DNA of 24,225 nucleotides from Euryarchaeota archaeon UBA346 (GTDB taxonomy: Archaea > Thermoplasmatota > E2 > DHVEG-1). The notes beneath the pieces were generated by a model. That model saw only the letters and a list, made by a program, of their open reading frames with translations, had not been told where the DNA came from and did no database searches. Position numbers and translations under genes: made by a program. Position 1 is the first letter of the stretch, and each line of letters starts with the position of its first letter. The stretch is from NCBI GenBank assembly GCA_002496355.1, contig DAJP01000118.1, positions 7,737 to 31,961 of the forward strand, given 5' to 3'. Below, one piece after another: positions 1 through 8,632 of the stretch.

Positions 1-423
1 ATCATCGCCGATTATGTACGCATCAATGGTTTTTCAATCCAGAATGGTCATTTCAACATCCTTGTGAACCATTCCTCCTTCGCAAATATCTCTGGAAATA
101 TCATTTATAGCGGGCTACACGGTGTCTCAGTACAGAATGATTGTCGTTTTGTAACCATCTCAAAAAATTCCATTCAAGATAATGTCTACGGTGTCCGGAT
201 CTTTTCAAGTAGAGATACAACGATATCGTCTAATTCAATACAAAGCTATAAGATAAATGCATTCTACTACGGGACAATTCTTGCGCATGGACACCATCAC
301 TGGATTCAAAATTATTGGGGTCAACCGCGATACCTTCCCTATGTTATCCCAGGGAAAATCCGATTGGGGAATTTTTCTCTTACTTGGTTCAATATCGACT
401 GGTTCCCACAAACACACCCATAA
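1..423 (+). CDS. Right-handed beta-helix (NosD-like) surface protein, 5'-truncated
   Basis: The reading frame is open from base 1 to the TAA at 421-423, so this is the C-terminal 140 residues of a longer protein whose start lies outside the window. It shows the short repeats of a parallel beta-helix of the NosD/pectate-lyase type, with recurring NxI, NSIQ and GVRIF rungs such as ISGNIIYSG, ISKNSIQDN and ISSNSIQ. It closes with a His-rich, aromatic tail that includes HGHHHWIQNYWGQPR; the NYWG step often ends NosD-like helices in archaea. No C-terminal membrane segment or PKD domain follows, so anchoring, if any, would be N-terminal. Substrate and function are unknown; an extracellular or envelope location is inferred from the fold. 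A much longer relative lies at 20816-22936. Confidence 0.75.
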   Translation: MIADYVRINGFSIQNGHFNILVNHSSFANISGNIIYSGLHGVSVQNDCRFVTISKNSIQDNVYGVRIFSSRDTTISSNSIQSYKINAFYYGTILAHGHHHWIQNYWGQPRYLPYVIPGKIRLGNFSLTWFNIDWFPQTHP

Positions 424-491
424 TAGGAGAATTCCTTCGATAACTATAAATACCATGATGAAGATTTAAATCTGATTTCGGAGGACAGAAT

Positions 492-1526
492 ATGAGCATT
501 AATGGAAAAAAAATAGGAGCTGGTGTTTTAATCATATTACTCATTTCAACCGTTGGGTCGATAGGGGTAACTCCCAAGAGCCCCGATCCTCAAACCCGTG
601 GCATTCTTGAATATGAGCCAAGATCCCATGATTTCGGGGATATGTTCGAAGGGGAATGGAATACCACTATTTTTGATATATGGACCAGTGGAGGATGTTG
701 TGAACTGTCATTTGACCTCAGCTGGAACTGCCCTTGGATTGATGCATTTCCCACGAGTGGTGTCTCAAATGGGGAACACGTGCCGATTTCTGTTACCGTT
801 GATACAACCGGGTTGGACCATGGGACCTATAACTGCACCATTGTGATTACAACAAATGTCAGTATGACTGGGTACTTCAACGTCACACTAAATGTCATCT
901 CGCATACGTATCCAGCATTAGCGTTTTACCCACAGTCACATTACTTTGGAATTTTAATGGAAGGCGTGACTGAGGAAACCACCTTCGACATATGGAACAG
1001 TGGCACAGGGACCGTTTCATATTCCTTATCTTGGGATGAACCCTGGGTAATGGTATCCCCAACCGATGGTTCTTCCTCCGGTGAACACGATCTGATCACC
1101 GTTACCATCGATACAACGGGGCTTCCCCTGGGGTCTTCCCAGGAATGCTACATCGATATAGCATCTAATGGTGGCAATAAAGTATATGCGTTATGGGTGA
1201 TCATTGGGACGACACCAAAAATAGAAATAGAAAATGTTACGGGAGGATTATTCCGCGTCAACACGGTAATCACCAATACGGGGACTGAAGATGCTACTGG
1301 GGTCGAGTGGAAGATTTCGCTGAGTGGAAATGGTCTCATCCTCCTTGGAAAGGAGACGACGGGGAAACTACCAATTCTGCCTATCGGTGAAGAACGAACA
1401 ATCTCATCAGGAGTAATATTAGGTCTTGGTGATGTAGAAATAACAATCAGTCTACAAAACCCTGAGGCACTTCCAATCATCGAAAAAACACCTGCGAAAC
1501 TCTATTTGTTCTACATCAAGATATAA
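492..1526 (+). CDS. Secreted protein with two BACON-like Ig-fold domains
   Basis: A 344-residue protein beginning at ATG, preceded by a good GGAGG Shine-Dalgarno (cggaggacagaat). The N-terminus has a basic patch then a hydrophobic stretch (about residues 9-26), so it is probably a signal peptide or anchor. Two tandem repeats follow, about 40-135 and 142-236. They share the pattern SHxFG, FDIW.SG, LSW..PW, P(T)xG, GEH and T(I/V)DTTGL, the signature of BACON/HYDIN-like Ig domains. The rest (about 240-344) looks like a CARDB-type beta domain with TNTGTEDATGVEW. N-glycosylation sequons (NTT, NCT, NVS, NVT) are frequent, and repeat 1 carries extra cysteines. No C-terminal anchor is seen. BACON domains in other organisms bind glycans or mucins or mediate adhesion; here a surface adhesin or structural role is only inferred. 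It follows another surface-type gene 68 nt upstream. Confidence 0.8.
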   Translation: MSINGKKIGAGVLIILLISTVGSIGVTPKSPDPQTRGILEYEPRSHDFGDMFEGEWNTTIFDIWTSGGCCELSFDLSWNCPWIDAFPTSGVSNGEHVPISVTVDTTGLDHGTYNCTIVITTNVSMTGYFNVTLNVISHTYPALAFYPQSHYFGILMEGVTEETTFDIWNSGTGTVSYSLSWDEPWVMVSPTDGSSSGEHDLITVTIDTTGLPLGSSQECYIDIASNGGNKVYALWVIIGTTPKIEIENVTGGLFRVNTVITNTGTEDATGVEWKISLSGNGLILLGKETTGKLPILPIGEERTISSGVILGLGDVEITISLQNPEALPIIEKTPAKLYLFYIKI

Positions 1527-1545
1527 ACAATCGACAAGTGATGGG

Positions 1546-1570
1546 ATTTTTTTCCCCTCATTCTTTTTCT
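1546..1570 (+). terminator. T-rich terminator after the BACON gene
   Basis: A run of seven T at 1547-1553, flanked by GGGA and CCCC, is followed by a second T-rich stretch at about 1561-1569. It lies 20-45 nt after the stop of the upstream gene and before RNase Z. Archaeal intrinsic termination commonly uses such T tracts; this is placed by position and composition only. Confidence 0.45.
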
Positions 1571-1624
1571 TGGATAGTCCTAACCAAAACACTTTTACAC
1601 CCGTAGAAAGTATCCGTCTCCTAT

Positions 1625-2545
1625 ATGACTCAGTTACGGATCCTCTTTCTTGGTACTGGTGGAAGCTGGCCAACGGTGAAACGGAATGTATCCTCCATAG
1701 CCGTGAAACGAGGCAGTGAAGTCATCCTATTTGATTGTGGAGAAGGGACCCAACGACAGTTCCAACAATCCAATCTCAGTTACATGCAGGTATCAAAAAT
1801 ATTTATTACGCATTTTCATGGTGATCATTTTCTTGGTTTACCCGGTCTGATTCAAACCATGCAGTTGAATGACCGTGACAAACCACTTCATCTCTATGGT
1901 CCAAAAGGCATGGAAGAACTCATTAACCAGTTGTTGACGTTAGGATATTTTCGTCCATCATACCGAATCATCGCTCATGAGATAAGCGATGGAGCGGAAA
2001 TCGAATTCGATGAGTACAGCGTCACTGCGTTAAAAGTCAACCATAATGTCCCTGCCTTCGCTTATCGACTAAATGAATTTCAGCGTGCGGGGAAGTTTAA
2101 CAAACCAAAGGCTCTCAAAATGGGAATCCCTGAAGGTCCCTTATTTAGTAAACTACAAAAAGGTCAGACCATCACGCTTCCTAACGGGGAGAAAGTCACA
2201 CCAGACATGATCCTCGGTCCTTCGAGGAAAGGAAGAACGATTGTGATTTCTGGTGACACCAAACCTTGTGAACAGATGATTGGTTTTTCAGAGGATGCTG
2301 ATATCCTTATCCATGAGGGTACGTTTGATTCGAAACTCCAGGATATCGCAAAAGAGTATGGGCATACGACGGCAGCCCAAGCTGCTGAGATAGCAAAAAA
2401 AGCAAAAGTGGAAAAACTGTATTTGGTTCATATCAGCCCTCGGTATCTCGATTTTCATGTCCTCGAGGATGAAGCACGGAGTGTTTTTCCACATTCGTAC
2501 GTGCCAAAGGATTTTCAGGAAGTCGAAGTGAAGTTAAAGAAATAA
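1625..2545 (+). CDS. rnz: Ribonuclease Z (tRNase Z), tRNA 3'-end processing
   Basis: A 306-residue metallo-beta-lactamase-fold nuclease of the short (RNase Z-S) form. It cuts precursor tRNA after the discriminator base so that CCA can be added, which suits the CCA-less tRNA gene in this window. Visible motifs: N-terminal LGTGGSWPT, the zinc motif THFHGDHFLGLPG (about residues 61-73), the central ISGDTKPC aspartate region, HEGTFD, and the later GHTTAAQAAE and LVHISPRY histidines, in the order known for RNase Z. Length is normal for the family. The ATG start has no clear Shine-Dalgarno. A weak T/A-rich element (acttttacacc, about 1590) lies some 30 nt upstream, so a leaderless or near-leaderless message is likely. 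Transcribed convergently with the phosphofructokinase gene, 20 nt apart. Confidence 0.95.
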   Translation: MTQLRILFLGTGGSWPTVKRNVSSIAVKRGSEVILFDCGEGTQRQFQQSNLSYMQVSKIFITHFHGDHFLGLPGLIQTMQLNDRDKPLHLYGPKGMEELINQLLTLGYFRPSYRIIAHEISDGAEIEFDEYSVTALKVNHNVPAFAYRLNEFQRAGKFNKPKALKMGIPEGPLFSKLQKGQTITLPNGEKVTPDMILGPSRKGRTIVISGDTKPCEQMIGFSEDADILIHEGTFDSKLQDIAKEYGHTTAAQAAEIAKKAKVEKLYLVHISPRYLDFHVLEDEARSVFPHSYVPKDFQEVEVKLKK

Positions 2546-2565
2546 ATCAAGGTATCGTGTTTTCT

Positions 2566-3612
2566 TTATTCATTGTGTGGTTTTGCAAAGAAGGTCGTCG
2601 CAATATTATAGAGGTCCATGTCTACCGTCCTGAGTTTTGTGACCGATTCAGTCAGATCGACCGGCACAATCTTATAGCCTCGTAAGGCGACCATTTTCCC
2701 AAATTGTCCTTCTTTTACAAGCTCCACAGCAACAACACCGTATCGTGTCGCAAGGACCCGGTCGTATGCGGTAGGCGACCCACCACGTTGAACATGTCCA
2801 AGGACCGTGAATCGGGTTTCCACACCAAGTCGTTTCTCGATTTCCTTTGCAAGACGTTGCCCGATTCCACCGAGGCGCACATGACCAAACTCATCCTTTT
2901 CTTCTGATAATGTCTCAAAATGATCGGTATCGATTGGTTTGGCTCCCTCGGAGGCAACGACGATGCTGAATTTCTTCCCACTGTCATGTCGTGCTTTAAG
3001 GTTTTTGCAGACATCATCGATACGGAACGGAATTTCTGGAATCAATATCTCATCTGCCCCGCCAGCAATCCCTGATACCGTGGCGATCCATCCTGCATGT
3101 CGTCCCATGACCTCAAGCACCATGATCCGATGATGGGACTCTGCCGTAGTATGTAGCCGATCAATAGCATCGGTCACAATAGAGACCGCGGTGTCAAAAC
3201 CAAACGTGTAATCTGTTCCTGAGATGTCGTTATCAATCGTCTTTGGGACTCCAACAACGGGGACCCCGATCTTATGTAATTTTAGGGCGACTCCCAGTGT
3301 GTCTTCTCCACCGATGGCGATGAGAGCATCGATTTTAAATTTCTTCATGTTTGCTAGTAGCGCATCTACGTTTTTCTGATCCTTGAATGGATTTGTACGG
3401 GACGTCCCAAGAATCGTACCACCTTTTGGTAAGATTCCAGAGATATGTTGATTGGTGAGCGGGAGAAGGTTACCTTCGATGAGTCCTTTCCATCCATCTA
3501 AGATTCCAATGACCTCCCAATGATATTTTAATGATTTTTTTACCACTGCACGAATGACTGCATTTAATCCTGGACAATCACCGCCACCAGTTAAGATGCC
3601 GATTTTTTTCAT
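2566..3612 (-). CDS. pfkA: 6-phosphofructokinase, PFK-A family, PPi-type signature
   Basis: A 348-residue PfkA-family enzyme that phosphorylates fructose 6-phosphate to the 1,6-bisphosphate. Motifs in order: GILTGGGDCPGLN at the N-terminus, LGTSRTNPF, GGEDT (101-105), PKTIDND (123-129, catalytic Asp127), MGRHAGW, and GHVQRGGSP near the C-terminus. The phosphoryl-donor positions are Asp104 and Lys124. In this family that pair marks pyrophosphate-dependent enzymes, whereas classical ATP enzymes have Gly at both; donor use is therefore predicted to be PPi, making the step reversible. Many archaea use ADP-dependent (PfkC) or PfkB kinases instead, so acquisition from bacteria is plausible but unproven. 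A GAGGGGG Shine-Dalgarno lies just before the ATG (GAGGGGGAAGCATG on the coding strand). Divergent from the ATPase gene across 120-156 nt. Confidence 0.93.
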   Translation of the reverse strand: MKKIGILTGGGDCPGLNAVIRAVVKKSLKYHWEVIGILDGWKGLIEGNLLPLTNQHISGILPKGGTILGTSRTNPFKDQKNVDALLANMKKFKIDALIAIGGEDTLGVALKLHKIGVPVVGVPKTIDNDISGTDYTFGFDTAVSIVTDAIDRLHTTAESHHRIMVLEVMGRHAGWIATVSGIAGGADEILIPEIPFRIDDVCKNLKARHDSGKKFSIVVASEGAKPIDTDHFETLSEEKDEFGHVRLGGIGQRLAKEIEKRLGVETRFTVLGHVQRGGSPTAYDRVLATRYGVVAVELVKEGQFGKMVALRGYKIVPVDLTESVTKLRTVDMDLYNIATTFFAKPHNE

Positions 3613-3768
3613 GCTTCCCCCTCGATTGTAATGCGTTGAAATCCTTTATCTTTAAACTATTTAATAATGTATGGTTTTTATGAAGGGTAACCCTTGATTT
3701 TCTCCTGAAATGAAAACTAAATAAAAGATGATATGATTTCAGGTGGACAATCAAAGGATAAAACTACT

Positions 3769-6489
3769 ATGAGTCTAGAAAAAATCGATTTCTCTGGAAA
3801 TTTCTCCCACCAAACCAAAGAAGAACTATTTACTGTATTTCAGTCCTCGCCACAAGGTCTTTCCGAAGAGGTCATCGATGAACGGCTCCGTCTCTATGGG
3901 ACAAATGAATTTGCTAAGGTAAAAAAGAAAACAATTTTTCGAAAAATCATTGAAGCGCTCATCGAGCCTATGGCTCTTATTTTGATCATTGCAGCTCTTC
4001 TTTCGTTTTTTATTATAGGGGATGCCATTGAGGCGATTGCGATTGTCGCGGTCGTCCTCATCAATACCATCATTGGCCTGATTCAGGAAGGGAAAGCTGA
4101 GAAAGCCGCAGAAGAGCTTAAAAAGATACTCTCACCACAGTGTAAGGTCATCCGTGATGGGAACGTCGATGTTATCGCATCGAAATTTCTAGTACCTGGG
4201 GATATCATCGTCTTTGAATCAGGGGATATTATTCCCAGCGACGCTCGGCTTGTCGAAGCAACAGATCTCCTTATCGATGAGGCACATCTCACTGGTGAAA
4301 GTGAGCCTATCCAAAAAACTGTTCAATCGATCACTGAAAAAAACCTGAGGCTTTACGAGATGAAAAACATCGTATTTGCGGGGAGTAAAGTCCTCAATGG
4401 ACATGCAAAGGCGCTCGTCGTAAAAACAGGTAATATCACGGAGATGGGGAAAATCGCGGTGAATATTCAAGAAACCGAAGAAGAACGAACCCCTCTTCAG
4501 AAAAAAATGGACCGTGAAGTAAAATCATTGGTCGCATTGGCAATCGTTGCACTCATCTTGGTTCTGGTCATGGGGTATTTCCGAGGGACAGATCTTGGTT
4601 TTTCCATTTTACTTGCAATTAGCATATTGGTCGCTGTCTTCCCAGAAGGATTACCAGCTTCCTTGACCATTGCATTATCACTGGCCATGGAGCGACTTGC
4701 GAAAAACTCAGTCATCATCAAACAGCTTTCCTCTGTTGAGACCCTTGGTAATGTTGATTATATATGTACCGACAAAACAGGTACTATCACAAAGCATGAC
4801 ATGACTGTAAAGGAATTCTTCATCGGGGCAAAATTTTATGTGATGGCTGATGTCTTCAAGATGATCGCCGAAGGGAAATCAGCGCTTCTGCATGATCTTT
4901 TTTTGACCTCGGTACGTTGTTCAACAGCACAAGTCATCGAACAAGATGGAAACATCGTCAAAGAATTAGGGGATCCCACAGAGATCGCTCTCATCAAAGC
5001 ATCGATTTTAAATGGATTCAAACCAGATCAGTTCGATTCATATCATCTCATTGACAGCATTCCTTTTTCCTCAGAGTTAATGTTTTCTGCAATTCTTACG
5101 AAGGATAGTCTCGGGAAACATGATATCTATATCAAAGGCGCCCCGGAAAAGATCCTGACGTTCTGCAACTCGTATTACCTGGATGGGAAGATCCAGACAC
5201 TGGATGATCATCATCGACAACATATCGTGAAAGAGTTGAGTTCACGGTCTGAGAAAGGGTTCCGCCTCATTGGATTTGTGAAAAAATCAAACGTAGGAGA
5301 CGTTCAGAAGATTGATGTGAAGAATCTCTCAGGTTTCACGTTCCTTGCCACTGCGGCTATCTACGATCCACCAAAAGACGAAGTAAAGCAGATGATCCAG
5401 GAGACAAAAGAAGCGAACATCAATGTTGTGATGATCACTGGAGATAGTATCAAGACTGGTTTTTCCATCGCTGAGAGCGTTGGTATCGCTTCTGATATGA
5501 GCCAGGCGATTGAAGGAAAAGACCTGGAGCAGATGTCTACTGAGGATTTCGAAGATCGCGTCGAGCAGCTTCGGGTGTACTCTCGTGTCGCGCCTCTTGA
5601 TAAATTAAAGATCGTGGAGAAGCTGCGGGCGAAAAACCATATTGTTGCCATGACCGGTGATGGTGTCAATGATGCGCCAGCGTTGAAGAAGGCTGATGTC
5701 GGTATCGCCATGGGTCGTGCTGGGACGCAGGTTTCTCAGGAGGCGGCAAACATCATCCTTACTGATGATAATTTTTCTGTTATTGTCAAAGCCGTCGAGG
5801 AAGGACGACGTGTGTATCAGAACCTCAAGAAACTCATCCGGTATCTTATTACAAATAATATCGGTAAGGTAGTCGGCATTCTTGTAACTCCACTCTTCGG
5901 CTATCCAGTACCTTTGATGCCATTACAATTACTCTGGTCCAATGTGATTATGGAATCCTTCCCAAGCATTGGGGTAAGCACAGATTCTGCAGATAAGGAT
6001 ATCATGAAACGAAACCCCTCGAAGATGTCTGAGCCGATTATTTCTCGCAAACATCGGTTGATCATGATTGTCGATGGGATCCTCTTTGGTTTGTCCATCG
6101 CAGCAGGGTACATACTTTGTTTCGAATATCTCAAAGCCCAGGGAGTCAACCTTGAGCAAGCTGGGTTGTTGGCTGGGACCGTGTCGTTTGCTATTACTTT
6201 GCTTTCACCGCAGATCTATGTCTTCATCCTGCGGGAAGGGACCATCATTGAGAAGTTCAAACGAAAGAATATGTTGTTGAAAACTTTCTTTGTTTTTACT
6301 TTCCTCATGATTCTTGCGATTATTTATGTCCCTGGGTTAAATACCCTGTTTACCACGGTTCCTGTGCTCGACCCGATTATCTGGGGCATCATCCTTGGGT
6401 TCTCACTTCTTACCACAGTGGTCCGGGGGATTCTTGGTGAGCGTTTATTCTTCATGAAAAATGAGACGACTCAGAGCAAGGTAGAATAA
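3769..6489 (+). CDS. P2-type cation-transporting ATPase (Ca2+-ATPase-like)
   Basis: A full-length P-type ATPase: cation N-terminal domain, M1-M2, the actuator loop TGES, M3-M4 with PEGLP, the phosphorylation loop CTDKTGT, nucleotide-binding KGAPE, MITGDS, MTGDGVNDAPALKKADVGIAMG hinge region, and M5-M10. Overall pattern matches PMR1/SERCA/LMCA1-type P2 pumps. The ion site differs: the M4 Glu (of PEGLP) is kept. The M5 Glu (SERCA E771) is Lys, codon 5866-5868. In M6 the Asn is kept, but SERCA T799 and D800 positions are Met and Glu (codons 5950-5955). This fits a one-Ca2+ or otherwise altered stoichiometry, ion identity unproven. Start choice: the frame is open from an ATG at 3733, but a TATA-like aactaaataaaag at 3715-3727 would start transcription near 3747, favouring the ATG at 3769. 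The codons quoted do not depend on this choice. Confidence 0.92.
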   Translation: MSLEKIDFSGNFSHQTKEELFTVFQSSPQGLSEEVIDERLRLYGTNEFAKVKKKTIFRKIIEALIEPMALILIIAALLSFFIIGDAIEAIAIVAVVLINTIIGLIQEGKAEKAAEELKKILSPQCKVIRDGNVDVIASKFLVPGDIIVFESGDIIPSDARLVEATDLLIDEAHLTGESEPIQKTVQSITEKNLRLYEMKNIVFAGSKVLNGHAKALVVKTGNITEMGKIAVNIQETEEERTPLQKKMDREVKSLVALAIVALILVLVMGYFRGTDLGFSILLAISILVAVFPEGLPASLTIALSLAMERLAKNSVIIKQLSSVETLGNVDYICTDKTGTITKHDMTVKEFFIGAKFYVMADVFKMIAEGKSALLHDLFLTSVRCSTAQVIEQDGNIVKELGDPTEIALIKASILNGFKPDQFDSYHLIDSIPFSSELMFSAILTKDSLGKHDIYIKGAPEKILTFCNSYYLDGKIQTLDDHHRQHIVKELSSRSEKGFRLIGFVKKSNVGDVQKIDVKNLSGFTFLATAAIYDPPKDEVKQMIQETKEANINVVMITGDSIKTGFSIAESVGIASDMSQAIEGKDLEQMSTEDFEDRVEQLRVYSRVAPLDKLKIVEKLRAKNHIVAMTGDGVNDAPALKKADVGIAMGRAGTQVSQEAANIILTDDNFSVIVKAVEEGRRVYQNLKKLIRYLITNNIGKVVGILVTPLFGYPVPLMPLQLLWSNVIMESFPSIGVSTDSADKDIMKRNPSKMSEPIISRKHRLIMIVDGILFGLSIAAGYILCFEYLKAQGVNLEQAGLLAGTVSFAITLLSPQIYVFILREGTIIEKFKRKNMLLKTFFVFTFLMILAIIYVPGLNTLFTTVPVLDPIIWGIILGFSLLTTVVRGILGERLFFMKNETTQSKVE

Positions 6490-6531
6490 TAATTTTATTA
6501 AGCTGCGCATTCATTCATATGTTGGATTTTT

Positions 6532-6978
6532 ATGGAACCCAGACCGTCCTATGATGAATATTTTATGGAAATGGCTTATGTGGTTGCAAAAAGAAGTACC
6601 TGCCTCCGTAGGAAGGTCGGTGCCATTCTTGTAAAAGAAAAACATATCTTGAGTACGGGATATAATGGGGCGCCAAAAGGGTTTAAACATTGTTCTGAGA
6701 CCGGGTGTCTTCGGGAGAATCAGAATATCCCCTCTGGAGAACGACATGAGCTCTGTCGAGGATTACACGCAGAACAAAATGCGATTATCCAGGCAGCTGT
6801 TTTTGGTGTCTCGATTAAAGGCTCTGTCCTGTATTGTACGAACACCCCGTGTGTCGTTTGTGTGAAGATGTTGATTAATGCTGGTGTCACTGAAATTATC
6901 TATGCCGGGGAGTATCCTGATGCACTTGCAAAACAAATGATGAGCGAGAGTACTCTAAAAATAAAAAGATTTAAATAA
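6532..6978 (+). CDS. Deoxycytidylate (dCMP) deaminase family protein
   Basis: A 148-residue member of the zinc-dependent CDA/dCMP deaminase family, which makes dUMP from dCMP for thymidylate synthesis. The core HAEQNAI supplies the zinc His and the catalytic Glu, and TPCVVC supplies the two zinc cysteines. GAILV, TGYNGAPKG and the Cys/His-rich insert (HCSETGCLREN...GERHELCRGLHAE) are typical of dCMP deaminases and ComEB, including the second zinc site seen in some members. The length is normal. A T/A-rich element at about 6490-6500 (taattttatta) precedes the ATG by about 35 nt; no strong Shine-Dalgarno is seen. Thymidylate kinase, the later step of the same pathway, is also in this window (15019-15621) but not adjacent. 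Confidence 0.9.
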   Translation: MEPRPSYDEYFMEMAYVVAKRSTCLRRKVGAILVKEKHILSTGYNGAPKGFKHCSETGCLRENQNIPSGERHELCRGLHAEQNAIIQAAVFGVSIKGSVLYCTNTPCVVCVKMLINAGVTEIIYAGEYPDALAKQMMSESTLKIKRFK

Positions 6979-7014
6979 TAGAATAGGATATAAAAATTCA
7001 AGTGAAAAAATTGG

Positions 7015-7060
7015 AAAAATATATATACATCAGAATTGATTTATTCTGCGAGGAGAATGT
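7015..7060 (+). promoter_or_regulatory. TATA box and Shine-Dalgarno of the wHTH regulator gene
   Basis: A strong TATA element, aaatatatatac (7017-7028), lies about 39 nt upstream of the ATG at 7061. It would place the transcript start near 7047-7049, and GAGGAG at 7050-7055 follows with 5 nt to the start codon. Spacing and sequence fit an archaeal promoter with a short leader. Confidence 0.6.
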
Positions 7061-7447
7061 ATGAAACGGAAAAAGTCGTTCGTATTGGATGATAATGAAA
7101 ATAAAGCAGTCCAGTTGTTCTCAGAGCTTGGAATGCCTAAGAATCTCGCTAAGACATTACTCTACATTTCTCAGGTGGATGAATGTCGCTCTGCAGACGT
7201 TGAACAAGGAGCAGATCTTCGACAACCTGAAGTAAGCGTCGCCATGCAAGAACTCCGCCGGAGAGGCTGGGCTAAGAAACGCGATGAAAAAAAGAAAGGG
7301 AAAGGAAGACCGGTGCATCTCTACAAGCTAACGGCTGACTTGCCATCTATCCTGAAAAGCTTCGAAAAAGAAAAGATGCAAGAAGTAGAGAATATTAGAA
7401 CCGATCTGGACCAACTACACAACCTTATTACTTCATTTGAAAAGTAA
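7061..7447 (+). CDS. Winged helix-turn-helix transcriptional regulator
   Basis: A 128-residue DNA-binding protein. A basic N-terminus (MKRKKSF) precedes a winged-helix domain at about residues 17-90. ELGMPKNLAKTLLYISQ resembles the opening helices of TrmB-like regulators, RQPEVSVAMQELRRRGW is the recognition-helix region, and KKGKGRPVHLYKL forms the basic wing. The last 35 residues are a charged, probably coiled-coil helix that would support dimerisation. No ligand-binding domain is present, unlike full-length TrmB. It resembles small archaeal ArsR/TrmB-like predicted regulators, but the target is unknown. It has its own promoter and stands alone, 80 nt before the peptidase gene, so it could act on itself or the neighbours. 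Confidence 0.85.
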   Translation: MKRKKSFVLDDNENKAVQLFSELGMPKNLAKTLLYISQVDECRSADVEQGADLRQPEVSVAMQELRRRGWAKKRDEKKKGKGRPVHLYKLTADLPSILKSFEKEKMQEVENIRTDLDQLHNLITSFEK

Positions 7448-7527
7448 TATCCTACAAATCATTCCCCTCGTTTCTTCTTTATCGACCTACGTGAGGAAGA
7501 CGTCTAAGACCGTTAGGTGGTTCGTTC

Positions 7528-8619
7528 GTGATACAGAGAGTAAAAAATATTTTTTTGAATAGCAAACAGTCTGTTGACTGTATTGTGTTAAAAAATGCGA
7601 CCATGCCCTATCTCGATGATAATTTCTTCTATGTCACAAATTTAGATCAAGGGCTTTTTGAGGGAGCTTGTTCGATCCTTCATCCCGATGGGACTCTTGA
7701 TCTCTTGACCTCCGAACTCGAAGCGGACAGCGCGCAAAAATCAAATGCTCATCTGCATGTCTACAAAACAAAAGACGAATTTTCCGAACTACTACGAACA
7801 ATCTTGGCTCCTTTTTCTACAATCGGTGTGAATGCAGGCGGTCTCTCGTACCTTGATTTCAACAAGTTATCAGAGCATGCACTGAAAGCAAAGTTCGTTG
7901 ATGTCTCAGATGCATTCTTTGCAACGCGAGTCATCAAAGACGAAACAGAAATCCAGCGGATAAAAAAAGCTTGTGGAATCGCTGATGAGACCATGGCAAC
8001 AATCCCAGAGATCATTGTGGAAGGGATGAGTGAGGATGAGCTTGCTGCGGAGATCAATTATTCGATGCAGAGCCTCGGTGCAGACAAACCAGCGTTTGAT
8101 ACGATCTCCTCGTTTGGGAAGAACTCCGCGGAACCTCATTACGGTCATGGTGATGTACACCTGATGAATGGTTCCTTTGTGCTGTGTGATTTTGGTGCAT
8201 GCTACAGAAGGTACAATTCTGATATCACACGTACGTTTGTATTTGGGAAAGCCTCAGAAAAACAAAGAGAGATGTACGAGGTTGTACATCAGGCACAACA
8301 GGTTGCTTTTCAGATGATACGACCCGGGGTGAGAGCTGGAGAGGTTCACAAAGCAGTACAAGCATACATCGATTCCACGCAATTCAAAGGAAGATTCATT
8401 CATTCCACCGGCCATGGTCTGGGTCTTGCGGTGCATGACGGCATCGGACTAGCCCCAGATAACACAATGGAGTTAAAGGAAAATATGGTTCTCACCGTCG
8501 AACCTGGTGTGTACTTATCAGGATTCGGTGGAGTCCGGATTGAAGACGATATTTTAGTAAAAAAAGATGGATTGGAGCTTCTGACAAAAAGCTCCCGTGA
8601 TTGTATCGAGATAGGTTAG
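7528..8619 (+). CDS. M24 family metallopeptidase (Xaa-Pro aminopeptidase/dipeptidase)
   Basis: A 363-residue pita-bread-fold peptidase removing an N-terminal residue or cleaving dipeptides before proline. The N-terminal creatinase-like domain covers about 1-130. The catalytic domain has all five metal ligands in motif context: Asp in LCDFGACYRRYNSD, a second Asp in the same motif, His in HSTGHGLG, Glu in TVEPGVY and Glu in VRIEDD. Start is GTG; GGTGG at 7514-7518 is a Shine-Dalgarno 7-9 nt upstream, matching the GGTGA type seen elsewhere in this window. No signal peptide, so cytosolic and probably acting in peptide turnover. Exact specificity (prolidase versus aminopeptidase P) cannot be told from motifs alone. 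Confidence 0.93.
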   Translation: MIQRVKNIFLNSKQSVDCIVLKNATMPYLDDNFFYVTNLDQGLFEGACSILHPDGTLDLLTSELEADSAQKSNAHLHVYKTKDEFSELLRTILAPFSTIGVNAGGLSYLDFNKLSEHALKAKFVDVSDAFFATRVIKDETEIQRIKKACGIADETMATIPEIIVEGMSEDELAAEINYSMQSLGADKPAFDTISSFGKNSAEPHYGHGDVHLMNGSFVLCDFGACYRRYNSDITRTFVFGKASEKQREMYEVVHQAQQVAFQMIRPGVRAGEVHKAVQAYIDSTQFKGRFIHSTGHGLGLAVHDGIGLAPDNTMELKENMVLTVEPGVYLSGFGGVRIEDDILVKKDGLELLTKSSRDCIEIG

Positions 8620-8632
8620 TCGGTTCTGTGGT

